A DNA stretch of 32,892 nt from Candidatus Pelagibacter sp. Its GTDB lineage: Bacteria; Pseudomonadota; Alphaproteobacteria; Pelagibacterales; Pelagibacteraceae. Below, piece after piece: positions 16,213 through 23,784 of the stretch (within the stretch, counting starts at the first letter, position 1; the number at the start of each line of letters is the position of its first letter). The notes under the pieces are model-generated. The model saw only the letters and a list, made by a program, of their open reading frames with translations, was not told the origin of the DNA and ran no database searches. The DNA lies in contig JAOIYV010000009.1 in assembly GCA_028226735.1 (NCBI GenBank), positions 1 to 32,892 on the forward strand, in the 5' to 3' direction. The translations under genes and the position numbers were made by a program.

Positions 16213-16967
16213 AAAATCAATTAAATAAGAATTTAATTGAGAGATTTTCAAGACAAATAGTTCTTAAGGATATTGGAACTCTCGGTCAAAAAAAAATTAT
16301 ATCATCAAAAGTTTTAATTGTTGGTCTTGGGGGTCTGGGATCTCCTGTGGCAGAATTTCTTTCAAGAGCTGGCGTTGGTACAATAGGCATTGTAGATTAT
16401 GATAAGGTTAGTCTTTCAAATTTACATAGACAAAGTTTTTACCTAACAAAAGATATAGGAAAATTTAAAGTTAAAGTAGCAAAAGATAAAATAAAAAAGA
16501 TTAATCAAAATATAAAAATTAATATTTACAAAATTAGATTGAATAGTCTAAATTTTAAAAAAATTATTAACAACTATGATTATATTGTTGATGGATCAGA
16601 CAACTTCCAAACTAAATTTTTATTAAATGATTTTTGCTTAAAATTTAAAAAGATACTTGTCACAGGTGCAATAAGCAAGTTTGACGGTCATATATTTACT
16701 TTTGATTTTAAAAATAAAAAAATTCCTTGTCTAAAATGTTTTTTTCAAGAATCTAAAATTTCAGATGATCTACTTAACTGTGAGTCAGAAGGTGTTCTTG
16801 GTACCGTTGCAGGAATAGTTGGCACCATTCAAGCAAATGAAATATTAAAAAAAATACTAAATATTGGTCAAGGACTTGACGGATATATCTTTATTCTTGA
16901 TCTGCTTAATTTAAGCTTTAGAAAAGTTAAATTAAAGAAAAAGAAGAACTGCTTGTGCAACAAATGA
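16209..16967 (+). CDS. MoeB/ThiF-like E1 adenylyltransferase
   Basis: A 252-residue ThiF-superfamily protein that adenylates the C-terminus of a ubiquitin-like sulfur carrier (MoaD or ThiS). The ATP-binding GLGGLGSPVAEFLSRAG (39-55), VDYDKVSLSNLHRQ and DGSDNFQTKFLLND are conserved. Zinc cysteines are present as CLKC near 174-177 and CLC at 248-250, the second pair being CxC here where most have CxxC. Neither moaD nor thiS is nearby, so molybdopterin versus thiamine use is undecided. The start overlaps dut, and the stop overlaps the next gene. Confidence 0.85.
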   Translation: MKNQLNKNLIERFSRQIVLKDIGTLGQKKIISSKVLIVGLGGLGSPVAEFLSRAGVGTIGIVDYDKVSLSNLHRQSFYLTKDIGKFKVKVAKDKIKKINQNIKINIYKIRLNSLNFKKIINNYDYIVDGSDNFQTKFLLNDFCLKFKKILVTGAISKFDGHIFTFDFKNKKIPCLKCFFQESKISDDLLNCESEGVLGTVAGIVGTIQANEILKKILNIGQGLDGYIFILDLLNLSFRKVKLKKKKNCLCNK

Positions 16968-17410
16968 AAAATATAATTGCTTGGAGTTTATTTTTAATGG
17001 TTCTATTACCACAGCTTTTAAATGCTGAAGAAAAATTTTTATCTCTAAAAAAAAATAAAGTAAACGTTAGATATGGACCAAGTTTTGATTCTGAAATTAA
17101 GTATATCTATAAAAAAATAAACCTACCTGTAAAACAAATAGATAAAAAAGAAAATTTTCGAAGAATTGTTGATTTAAAAAATAATAGTGGCTGGATTCAT
17201 GTTTCACAACTTAAAAAATCAAATTCTATTATTATTCTAGTGGATAAAATTTTATTCAAAAAACCCTCTAATTTTTCTAAACCAAGAGCAAGATTAGCAA
17301 AGGGCAGAATGCTAGTTATAAAAAAATGTAGTAACAGTTGGTGTAACGTAACTACTGAGAATTATTCTGGTTGGGTTAAAAATGATAATGTTTGGGGGTT
17401 TACTAAATAA
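16964..17410 (+). CDS. Exported SH3-domain protein
   Basis: A 148-residue protein with an N-terminal signal peptide (MKNIIAWSLFLMVLLPQLLNA, cleavage likely before EEKF; residues given in outline only). A bacterial SH3 domain follows, with VNVRYGPSFDSEIKYIY and GWIHVSQL, and a second SH3-like half in RARLAKGRMLVIKKC and GWVKNDNVWGF. Such proteins are usually periplasmic and may bind cell-wall material; the precise role is unknown. A GTG at 16955 gives three more residues, but the ATG at 16964, in an ATGA overlap with the E1 gene, is preferred. Its end overlaps the convergent DUF3501 gene by 8 bases. Confidence 0.82.
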   Translation: MKNIIAWSLFLMVLLPQLLNAEEKFLSLKKNKVNVRYGPSFDSEIKYIYKKINLPVKQIDKKENFRRIVDLKNNSGWIHVSQLKKSNSIIILVDKILFKKPSNFSKPRARLAKGRMLVIKKCSNSWCNVTTENYSGWVKNDNVWGFTK

Positions 17411-17996
17411 AATCTCTTGATAATGATTTAACATTATCTAAGGTTAATTTTGTAGTATGCGAATAATCTACATGGTCTATCCCTAGTTCTATGTTCATAT
17501 TGCCTGATTTAAATTTAGATATTTGATCATCATTAAACTTAAAATGAATAAATTGTACAGATGAAGCCTTTCCTTCAGCTGAAGTTCTATCCACATCTTC
17601 TTCGGGTAATGCTTCAATAACTTCATTATCAATTTTTATAAATACTTTCTCTTCAATTCCGCCTACTTTGCCCAAAAATGCTGCTCTAGAAACTGGATTA
17701 TCAATTTCAAACATTAGAGTTGCAATAAGCTCTTTGCCTTTTGGAACTAAGGGGTTGTATGCTATAAGCTCATCCTTTAACTGTTCATCACCACCTTTTT
17801 CTATATGTAACATTTCTTGAACTTGTGCCAGCATAGTTTCAAAACTTTCAAAATAAAAAGTTGCGTATGGACCAAGTGCTATTCTTCTATTTTTTTTAAA
17901 TTCTACAAGTTCTTTTCTAATCATTTTTCTATTTTTAACATAAACATCTGCTGGAATTAAATCTGCTTTTTCTATAATTCTGTTTTCTTTTGACAT
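17403..17996 (-). CDS. DUF3501-family protein of the rubrerythrin cassette
   Basis: A 197-residue soluble protein without a signal or membrane segment. The N-terminal half contains RRIALGPYATFYFESFETM and QVQEMLHIEKGG, which I recognise as DUF3501, a family that typically follows rubrerythrin and a GlpC-like Fe-S protein. No catalytic motif can be named and the function is unknown. It begins 2 bases after the Fe-S protein gene, so it should share the rubrerythrin transcript. Its 3' end overlaps the SH3-protein gene by 8 bases tail to tail. Confidence 0.75.
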   Translation of the reverse strand: MSKENRIIEKADLIPADVYVKNRKMIRKELVEFKKNRRIALGPYATFYFESFETMLAQVQEMLHIEKGGDEQLKDELIAYNPLVPKGKELIATLMFEIDNPVSRAAFLGKVGGIEEKVFIKIDNEVIEALPEEDVDRTSAEGKASSVQFIHFKFNDDQISKFKSGNMNIELGIDHVDYSHTTKLTLDNVKSLSRDFI

Positions 17997-17998
17997 GA

Positions 17999-19330
17999 TT
18001 ACAATCTATAACTTTTTGCCATTAATTCGATGGGGTGTAGTGCCTCATCATTAGCAATATTTGTATCTGCTTCTAATTGTTTTAAATGTTTACCTGCTAA
18101 GGGACAGTCTGAGGCCATATATTTATTATTTTTATTTTTGATTTGTCTTGCTGTCGGTGTTCCAACTTTTAAAGCTAAATCATGAGTTTCCTTCATCACA
18201 CCAAAGGTTCCGCCGTGACCAGCACACCTTTCAACAACATCCATTTTTATATTAGGGATAAATTTCAGCATATCTCTGGATTTAATACCCATATTTTGTG
18301 CTCTGGCATGACATGCATTGTGAACTGTTACTCCACCATCAATTTCCTGTAAACCTTCTGCTAGGCCTTCGTTTTGTGCTATATCAACGATATATTCATC
18401 TATATCACTAACACTTTTTGAAAGTCTTTTAATATTTTCATCATTTGGTAATAGTAAAGGCCATTCAAATTTTAACATTAAACCACAACTGGCTGTTAAA
18501 GTAATAATTTGATAATCCTTGTCTACCCACTCCAGTAAATCTTTTGAAACCTTTTTGGCTTGCTCTACAACTTTTGGTAAATCTGCTTGCTCAAGATAAG
18601 GCATTCCACAACAGCCTGGATAAGCTTCTTGAACTTCAACACCATTTTTTTTAAGAACTTTTAAAGCCGCAACTCCTGTGTCTTTTTTATTAAAGTTAAC
18701 GAAGCATGTTGAATAAATTACAACTTTTCTATCTTTAGATGGGGCTTCACTATTTGTTGGAATATTATTTTTTTTAAAATAATTTGTAAATGTTTCTGAA
18801 TTATAAGTGGGAAGCTTAACTCTCATATCAATTCCAGCAACTAATTCTAATATTTTTCTAAAGAATGTATTTTTAATACTTGATGCCCAGTTTATTAATG
18901 AAGATAACATTACACCTATTTTTGCATTTCTATCAATTTGAGCTAGTTGCGCTGGCACGGCAGGCAATTTATTTAATTTTTTTTGAGCCGTTCTATATCT
19001 CAACATTAAATGTGGAAAGTCTAAATCAAAATCATGTGGCGGAACATAAGGACACTTAGTCATAAAACACATATCACATAATGTGCAAGCGTCTACTACA
19101 GGTTCAAACTGTTCACTTTTTAAACTTTTTACATCCTCATTTTCTGACTCATCAATCATGTCAAATAATTTTGGAAACGAGTCACATAAATTGAAACATC
19201 TCCTACATCCATGACAGATGTCGAATGCTCTTCTCATTTCGTCATCTAGTTTTTTGGGGTCTAAAAAATCAGGATGTTCAAAATTTATTGGATGCCTAAT
19301 GGGTGCATCTATGCTGCCTTCTTTACTCAT
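17999..19330 (-). CDS. Fe-S oxidoreductase with CCG domains (GlpC/HdrD-like)
   Basis: A 443-residue protein from the ATG at 19330. An upstream ATG at 19381 would add 17 residues and read into a hairpin, so it is not favoured. Two 4Fe-4S sites are seen: CHGCRRCFNLC (Cys39, 42, 45, 49) and CTLCDMCFMTKC (Cys82, 85, 88, 93). The C-terminal half has two CCG-type modules, ending YPGCCGMPYLEQAD and CAGHGGTFGVMKE. The layout resembles GlpC and heterodisulfide reductase D, electron carriers that work with a flavoprotein or other donor. Placed between rubrerythrin and DUF3501, it may supply electrons to rubrerythrin; that is inference. Confidence 0.87.
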   Translation of the reverse strand: MSKEGSIDAPIRHPINFEHPDFLDPKKLDDEMRRAFDICHGCRRCFNLCDSFPKLFDMIDESENEDVKSLKSEQFEPVVDACTLCDMCFMTKCPYVPPHDFDLDFPHLMLRYRTAQKKLNKLPAVPAQLAQIDRNAKIGVMLSSLINWASSIKNTFFRKILELVAGIDMRVKLPTYNSETFTNYFKKNNIPTNSEAPSKDRKVVIYSTCFVNFNKKDTGVAALKVLKKNGVEVQEAYPGCCGMPYLEQADLPKVVEQAKKVSKDLLEWVDKDYQIITLTASCGLMLKFEWPLLLPNDENIKRLSKSVSDIDEYIVDIAQNEGLAEGLQEIDGGVTVHNACHARAQNMGIKSRDMLKFIPNIKMDVVERCAGHGGTFGVMKETHDLALKVGTPTARQIKNKNNKYMASDCPLAGKHLKQLEADTNIANDEALHPIELMAKSYRL

Positions 19331-19355
19331 ATTTAAAATTTTATAATTTAATGAT

Positions 19356-19384
19356 TTTATGGTGAGGAAGAACCCCACCATAAA
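19356..19384 (-). other. Intercistronic hairpin between rubrerythrin and Fe-S gene
   Basis: On the minus strand TTTATGGTG and CACCATAAA form a 9-pair stem, with two more G-C pairs inside across one mismatch, 11 bases after the rubrerythrin stop. No U-tract follows on the minus strand, so it is not a standard terminator. A stable hairpin here could protect the rubrerythrin mRNA end or reduce expression of the two downstream genes. Confidence 0.55.
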
Positions 19385-19395
19385 TTAAGTTTTAT

Positions 19396-19812
19396 TTACG
19401 CAATAGACTCTAATGTTTTTTGGAATTTACCTGCGTGTGATTTTTCAGCTTTTGCTAAAGTTTCAAACCAATCAGCAATTTCTGAAAAGCCTTCTTCTCT
19501 AGCTGTTTTTGCCATACCTGGATACATGTCTGTATATTCATGTGTTTCACCTTGTACCGCTGAAGCTAAATTAGCTTTAGTTTCACCAATCGGCAATCCT
19601 GTTGCTGGGTCTCCAACTTCTTCAAGATACTCAAGGTGTCCATGTGCGTGACCTGTTTCACCTTCTGCTGTAGATCTAAATACAGATGCTACATCGTTAT
19701 AACCTTCAATATCTGCTTTTTGAGCAAAGTATAAATAACGTCTGTTTGCTTGGCTTTCGCCTGCAAATGCATCTTTTAAGTTTTCTTCTGTTTTACTTCC
19801 TTTTAATGACAT
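19396..19812 (-). CDS. Rubrerythrin (di-iron domain only)
   Basis: A 138-residue di-iron four-helix protein. Ligand-bearing stretches are AFAGES (Glu19), GETGHAHGH (Glu52, His55), QGETHEY (Glu89, Glu92) and [10 protein letters not shown] (Glu123, His126), matching the rubrerythrin core. There is no C-terminal rubredoxin domain, so electrons must come from a separate partner. Rubrerythrins reduce hydrogen peroxide. The start at 19812 is chosen because AAGGAG (19819-19824) lies 6 bases upstream; the frame continues 9 codons further up without such support. A perfect inverted repeat covers the predicted promoter, and two partner genes follow downstream. Confidence 0.92.
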
Positions 19813-19837
19813 ATTTTTCTCCTTAATGATTATGAAC

Positions 19838-19867
19838 ACTATATAATAATTCTAAAGTATAAGTCAA
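19838..19867 (-). promoter_or_regulatory. Predicted sigma-70 promoter of the rubrerythrin operon
   Basis: On the minus strand TTGACT (19862-19867) is followed after 18 bases by TATAGT (19838-19843), or after 16 bases by TATATA (19840-19845). Transcription would start near 19832, leaving about 20 bases of leader with a strong ribosome-binding site AAGGAG. This is the best-looking promoter in the window. It is read by eye and not measured. Confidence 0.65.
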
Positions 19868-19882
19868 TACTTTAGAATTATT
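19845..19882. promoter_or_regulatory. Palindromic operator over the rubrerythrin promoter
   Basis: The arm AATAATTCTAAAGTAT (19845-19860) is repeated exactly as its reverse complement at 19867-19882 around a 6-base spacer. The palindrome spans the -35 element and the space up to the -10, so a bound protein would block RNA polymerase. The core TTCTAAA/TTTAGAA resembles the inverted TTCTAA/TTAGAA type of site I associate with Irr iron control elements in alphaproteobacteria. An Irr-like gene lies directly upstream. A terminator role for that gene is less likely because no U-tract follows the stem. Confidence 0.65.
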
Positions 19883-19916
19883 TTAATCTAAATGTTAAGT
19901 TATTGAAATTATTGAA

Positions 19917-20348
19917 CTAATTTTGATTTTGATTATCAGTTGCAACTTTAATTAACACTTCAACTGATTTTATTTTTTTTCCAGTAATATTTCTTTTAAT
20001 ATTTACCGAATCTATTTCTTCATCACCACAATCTATTAATTCATTGGTATCTTCATCAAAAAAATGGTGGTGTTCTGAAACGTTTGTATCAAAATAGCTT
20101 TTGTCACTATTTATAGAAATTTCTTTTAAATAACCTTTTTTTTTAAAAGCGTGAACAGTATTATAAACTGTTGCCAAAGAAATTTTTTCACTTAATTTCT
20201 CTTGAATAATTTTAGTAAGGTCACTTATAGTAAAGTGGAATGTTTTTTCAGGAGAAAATAGAACTTCACAAATCTTTAGCCTCTGTTTAGTGGGTCTTAA
20301 GCCTGAATTTCTTAGTTTTTCAATGTAAATATTTGTATTGTGTATCAT
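19917..20348 (-). CDS. irr: Fur-family regulator, Irr-like
   Basis: A 143-residue Fur-superfamily repressor. The N-terminal winged helix includes [15 protein letters not shown] (16-30) and the recognition helix region [12 protein letters not shown] (57-68). The metal/heme region has a triple His (93-95) in [17 protein letters not shown]. The CxxC zinc pair that Fur and PerR have just after this His region is missing, as in Irr. Divergent placement next to fabA-fabB-fabI is also typical of alphaproteobacterial irr as I recall. Irr represses or activates iron and heme genes according to heme status. PerR- or Fur-type function remains possible. Confidence 0.75.
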   Translation of the reverse strand: MIHNTNIYIEKLRNSGLRPTKQRLKICEVLFSPEKTFHFTISDLTKIIQEKLSEKISLATVYNTVHAFKKKGYLKEISINSDKSYFDTNVSEHHHFFDEDTNELIDCGDEEIDSVNIKRNITGKKIKSVEVLIKVATDNQNQN

Positions 20349-20418
20349 TGTTTATAACAATTCTAAACTATTTCTATATTATAATCTTAATAAATCAAGT
20401 ATTAAGTTGCTTAAAATT
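20349..20418. promoter_or_regulatory. Divergent irr/fabA promoter region with a regulator half-site
   Basis: These 70 bases separate the irr-like start (20348, minus) from fabA (20419, plus). A good -10 TATAAT lies at 20380-20385 for fabA, with only a weak -35 near 20357-20362. AATTCTAAA at 20359-20367 equals the half-site of the rubrerythrin operator (19848-19856), though I do not see an exact inverted partner. Autoregulation of irr and some effect on fabA are possible. Confidence 0.45.
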
Positions 20419-20919
20419 ATGAAAAAAAACTCATTTACTTATAATGATTTAATAAGCTGTGGAAATGGTAAGCTTTTTGGACCAGGCAACGCAAAATTAC
20501 CCCTTCCACCAATGCTTATGTTTGATAGGATAACAGAAATCAACGATAACGGCGGTGAATTCAAAAAAGGCCTTATAAAAGCTGAATTAGACATCAAAGT
20601 TGATCTTTGGTTTTTTGATTGTCATTTTAAAGAAGATCCCGTTATGCCTGGGTGCTTAGGTTTAGATGCTATGTGGCAGTTAGTTGGTTTTTATTTAGGA
20701 TGGCTTGGTAATCCTGGAAAAGGAAGAGCTTTAGGAGTGAGTACAGTAAAATTTACAGGTGAGGTTTTAAAAAGTGTTAAAAAAGCAACATACGTAATTG
20801 ATATGAAAAAAATTATGTCACCAGGGGGCACATCAGTTGGTTTAGCAAATGGATTATTATATGCTGATGATAAGAAAATTTATTCTGCAGAGAATTTAAA
20901 AGTAGGGTTATTTAAATAA
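20419..20919 (+). CDS. fabA: 3-hydroxydecanoyl-ACP dehydratase/isomerase
   Basis: A 166-residue hot-dog-fold enzyme that dehydrates 3-hydroxydecanoyl-ACP and isomerises the trans-2 to the cis-3 product, the branch point of anaerobic unsaturated fatty acid synthesis. The active site stretch [20 protein letters not shown] carries the catalytic His and Asp, followed by [11 protein letters not shown]. The open frame begins earlier (20338), but the ATG at 20419 gives the usual FabA N-terminus and length. The stop overlaps the fabB start as TAATG. Confidence 0.95.
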   Translation: MKKNSFTYNDLISCGNGKLFGPGNAKLPLPPMLMFDRITEINDNGGEFKKGLIKAELDIKVDLWFFDCHFKEDPVMPGCLGLDAMWQLVGFYLGWLGNPGKGRALGVSTVKFTGEVLKSVKKATYVIDMKKIMSPGGTSVGLANGLLYADDKKIYSAENLKVGLFK

Positions 20920-22130
20920 TGAAAAGGGTAGTTATCACAGGTTTAGGAGTTGTTTCTTGTTTAGGGAATAATCAAGAAGAAGTTTATCAATCTCTTTTAA
21001 ATTCAAAATCAGGGATTTCTTTTCATGAAGAATATAAAGAACATAACCTAAGAAGTCATATTCATGGTAAACCAAATATAAATCTTCAAGATCATGTTGA
21101 TCGAAAAACAATTAGATTTATGGGTTCTGGTTCTGCTTATAATTACATTGCTATGAAAGAAGCCATTCTTGATTCTGGATTAGAAGAAAATGATGTAAGT
21201 AATTTTAAAACTGGAATTGTTATGGGTTCGGGTGGTCCATCAATTGAAAATGTAGTTTTATCGGTTGATAAGACAAGAGCTAAAACTCCAAAATTAATGG
21301 GGCCATTTGTTGTTCCAAGAACTATGGCTAGTACATCTTCAGCAACACTTGCTGTACCTTTTAAAATTAAAGGAGTGAATTATACGATGAGTTCTGCTTG
21401 TGCAACTAGTGGACACTGCATAGGTCATGCAAGTGAATTGATTCAAATGGGTAAACAAGATGTTGTTTTTGCAGGTGGAAGTGAAGAGTTGCACTGGGCT
21501 ATGACTGCAATGTTTGATGCAATGACTGCATTGTCTTCTAAATACAATGATGCACCTGAAACTGCCTCAAGAGCTTATGATAAGACTAGAGATGGTTTTG
21601 TAATAGCAGGAGGTGGTGGAGTTTTAGTGCTTGAAGAGTACGAACATGCAAAAGCAAGAGGTGCAAACATATATGCTGAATTAACAGGCTACGGTGCAAC
21701 TTCTGACGGGTACGATATGGTAGCCCCATCAGGTGAAGGTGCTGTCAGATGTATGAAGATGGCTTTAGCAACTGCTAAAAATAAAATGGATTACTTAAAC
21801 ACACATGGAACATCTACTCCAGTAGGGGATATAACAGAATTAAGAGGTGTTGGAGAAGCATTTGGTGCTGAGGTACCAAAAATTAGCTCTACTAAATCTT
21901 TATCAGGTCATCCATTAGGTGCTGCATCAGTTCATGAGGCAATTTATAGTTTAATCATGATGAAAAATAGTTTTATCACAGCCTCTGCTAACATCACCGA
22001 CATGGATGATGAAGCTAAAAAATTTCCAATTATAACTAAAACTGAAACAGATGTTAAATTAAACTCTGTAATGTCAAACAGCTTTGGTTTTGGTGGAACA
22101 AATGCAACTTTAATTTTTGAAAAGGTCTAA
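20919..22130 (+). CDS. fabB: 3-oxoacyl-ACP synthase I
   Basis: A 403-residue thiolase-fold condensing enzyme. The catalytic triad is seen as Cys in [12 protein letters not shown], His in [11 protein letters not shown] and His in [11 protein letters not shown]; the C-terminus ends [15 protein letters not shown]. Pairing with fabA distinguishes FabB from FabF: it elongates the cis-3-decenoyl-ACP made by FabA. It overlaps fabA by one base, and fabI starts directly after its stop. Confidence 0.95.
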   Translation: MKRVVITGLGVVSCLGNNQEEVYQSLLNSKSGISFHEEYKEHNLRSHIHGKPNINLQDHVDRKTIRFMGSGSAYNYIAMKEAILDSGLEENDVSNFKTGIVMGSGGPSIENVVLSVDKTRAKTPKLMGPFVVPRTMASTSSATLAVPFKIKGVNYTMSSACATSGHCIGHASELIQMGKQDVVFAGGSEELHWAMTAMFDAMTALSSKYNDAPETASRAYDKTRDGFVIAGGGGVLVLEEYEHAKARGANIYAELTGYGATSDGYDMVAPSGEGAVRCMKMALATAKNKMDYLNTHGTSTPVGDITELRGVGEAFGAEVPKISSTKSLSGHPLGAASVHEAIYSLIMMKNSFITASANITDMDDEAKKFPIITKTETDVKLNSVMSNSFGFGGTNATLIFEKV

Positions 22131-22916
22131 ATGAGTTTAATGAAGGGTAAAAAGGGATTAATCATGGGTGTTGCCAATGAAAGATCTATTGCTTGGGGTA
22201 TTTCACAAAAACTTGCAGAGGCTGGAGCAGAACTTGCTTTCACTTATCTTGGGGATGCTTTAAAGAAAAGAGTAATCCCTTTAGCTGAAAAATTAAATTC
22301 AAAAGCCACATTTAGTTGTGATGTTGAAAATAAAGAAGAAGTAATAAAATTATTTGATGATATTAAATCTCACTGGGGACAAATCGATTTTGTAGTTCAC
22401 GCAGTAGCTTTTTCAGATAAATCAGAATTGTCAGGTGAATATTTAAATACTACTAGAGAAAACTTTTTAAGAAGCATGTTAATTTCATGTTTTTCATTTA
22501 CTGAAGTTGCAAAAGAAGCTTCTAAGATAATGAAAGATGGTGGTAGCATGTTAACTTTAACTTACGAATCTACTAAAGCTATTCCAAATTATAATGTGAT
22601 GGGTGTATGTAAATCAGCTCTTGAAGCAAGTGTTAAGTATCTTGCTAGAGATTTGGGTGCCAAAGGGATGAGAGTAAACGCAATAAGTGCTGGACCTATT
22701 AAAACCTTAGCAGCATCTGCCATTGGAGATGCAAAATTCTTATACAAATGGAATGAAGATCATTCTTTCCTTAAAAGAAACGTAGATATCCATGATGTTG
22801 GAAATTCGGCATTATATCTACTAAGTGACCTAGCAAACGGTGTAACTGGTGAAATTCACTACGTAGACGCTGGGTATAACAAGGTTGGAATGCCCGATCC
22901 CAAAAATATTACCTAA
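22131..22916 (+). CDS. fabI: Enoyl-ACP reductase (NADH)
   Basis: A 261-residue short-chain dehydrogenase-fold reductase for the last step of each fatty-acid elongation cycle. The atypical NAD loop IMGVANERSIAWGIS near the N-terminus is the FabI signature. The active site has Tyr and Lys spaced by six residues in NYNVMGVCKSALEA, followed by LGAKGMRVNAISAGPIKTLA. Length is as expected. No base lies between the fabB stop and this start, so fabA-fabB-fabI form one coupled operon. Confidence 0.95.
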   Translation: MSLMKGKKGLIMGVANERSIAWGISQKLAEAGAELAFTYLGDALKKRVIPLAEKLNSKATFSCDVENKEEVIKLFDDIKSHWGQIDFVVHAVAFSDKSELSGEYLNTTRENFLRSMLISCFSFTEVAKEASKIMKDGGSMLTLTYESTKAIPNYNVMGVCKSALEASVKYLARDLGAKGMRVNAISAGPIKTLAASAIGDAKFLYKWNEDHSFLKRNVDIHDVGNSALYLLSDLANGVTGEIHYVDAGYNKVGMPDPKNIT

Positions 22917-22939
22917 AACATAGTTAAGTTTATTTTAAG

Positions 22940-23728
22940 ATGACTCAATTAACACAAAAAGAATTAGAATTATTTGCGAAAAAAATTTTAGAAGATTATG
23001 ACGCAAAAAACCCTAGTGCAATATTTAAAGATAAAGTAAATATGAATAATGCTGATGCTTTAAATGTTCAATCGGAAGTATCAAAATTAAGAGAGAAAAG
23101 AGGTGAGGAAGTTATCGGTTACAAAATAGGTTGTGTTTCAAAAGAGACTCAAAAGAAAATGGGGTTTACGCAACCTGCGTATGGAAGACTTTGGAAAAAT
23201 GAATTATACGCTGATGGAGTTAATTTAAATAAAAAAAATTATACCAATCCAGCTATGGAAGCAGAATTTGGAATTAAAATAAATCGTGACTTAAGTCCTA
23301 ACCTTATTTCTTCAGATTGTATTATAGATTCAATTGAAGCAATTTATCCACTAATTGAAATACATAATCTTGTTTTTTATGGAGATACACCTCATGGAGC
23401 AGAGCTTCTTGCAAACAATGCGGTTCATGCTGGTATTGTTTTGGGTACTGAAAATAAACTACCAAAGAATAATATAACTACTGATCTTAAACTTATCTAT
23501 GATAAAGAAATAATAGATACCTGGTCCGATAAAAAATGGCCTTATGATATGTTGTCAGAAGTACAATGGTTAGTTAAAGAGCTGGGTAAAATAAATAATA
23601 TTCTAAAAAAAGGTGATCTTATTTTAACTGGTGCATATGGTTTTCCAGTTCCTATTAATAACAAAGAATTAATTGAAGTGACTTCATCCGCATTTGGTGA
23701 TGTAAGCGCAACATTTAGTTCTCAATAA
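22940..23728 (+). CDS. FAH-superfamily hydratase (2-keto-4-pentenoate hydratase-like)
   Basis: A 262-residue protein resembling MhpD/HpcG-type 2-keto-4-pentenoate hydratases and 4-oxalocrotonate decarboxylases of the fumarylacetoacetase fold. GYKIGCVS (about 54-61), the metal-binding acidic pair in AMEAEFGIKI, and the later HAGIVLG and GDLILTGAYGFPVPI are family marks. No aromatic meta-cleavage genes are nearby, so the substrate is unknown and a role in catabolism of some 2-oxo acid is only inferred. It lies 23 bases after fabI and ends at a strong bidirectional hairpin. Confidence 0.78.
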   Translation: MTQLTQKELELFAKKILEDYDAKNPSAIFKDKVNMNNADALNVQSEVSKLREKRGEEVIGYKIGCVSKETQKKMGFTQPAYGRLWKNELYADGVNLNKKNYTNPAMEAEFGIKINRDLSPNLISSDCIIDSIEAIYPLIEIHNLVFYGDTPHGAELLANNAVHAGIVLGTENKLPKNNITTDLKLIYDKEIIDTWSDKKWPYDMLSEVQWLVKELGKINNILKKGDLILTGAYGFPVPINNKELIEVTSSAFGDVSATFSSQ

Positions 23729-23761
23729 AAAAAACCCCCAAAACTTTCATTCCAGGGGTTT
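23727..23761. terminator. Bidirectional terminator between FAH gene and pnp
   Basis: AAACCCC (23732-23738) pairs with GGGGTTT (23755-23761) around a 16-base loop. On the minus strand the stem is followed by eight T, giving a textbook intrinsic terminator 23 bases after the pnp stop. On the plus strand the tail TTTAGAATTTATATTT is weaker but could end the fab operon transcript as well. It is the only convergent junction in the window with a clear terminator. Confidence 0.88.
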
Positions 23762-23784
23762 AGAATTTATATTTAAGTTACTAA

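Noticed and set aside
19845..19882. The palindrome as a terminator of the irr-like gene
   Set aside because: It has an AT-rich stem and no U-tract after it on the minus strand, and it contains a good -35 and adjoins a good -10 for rubrerythrin. I kept the operator reading.
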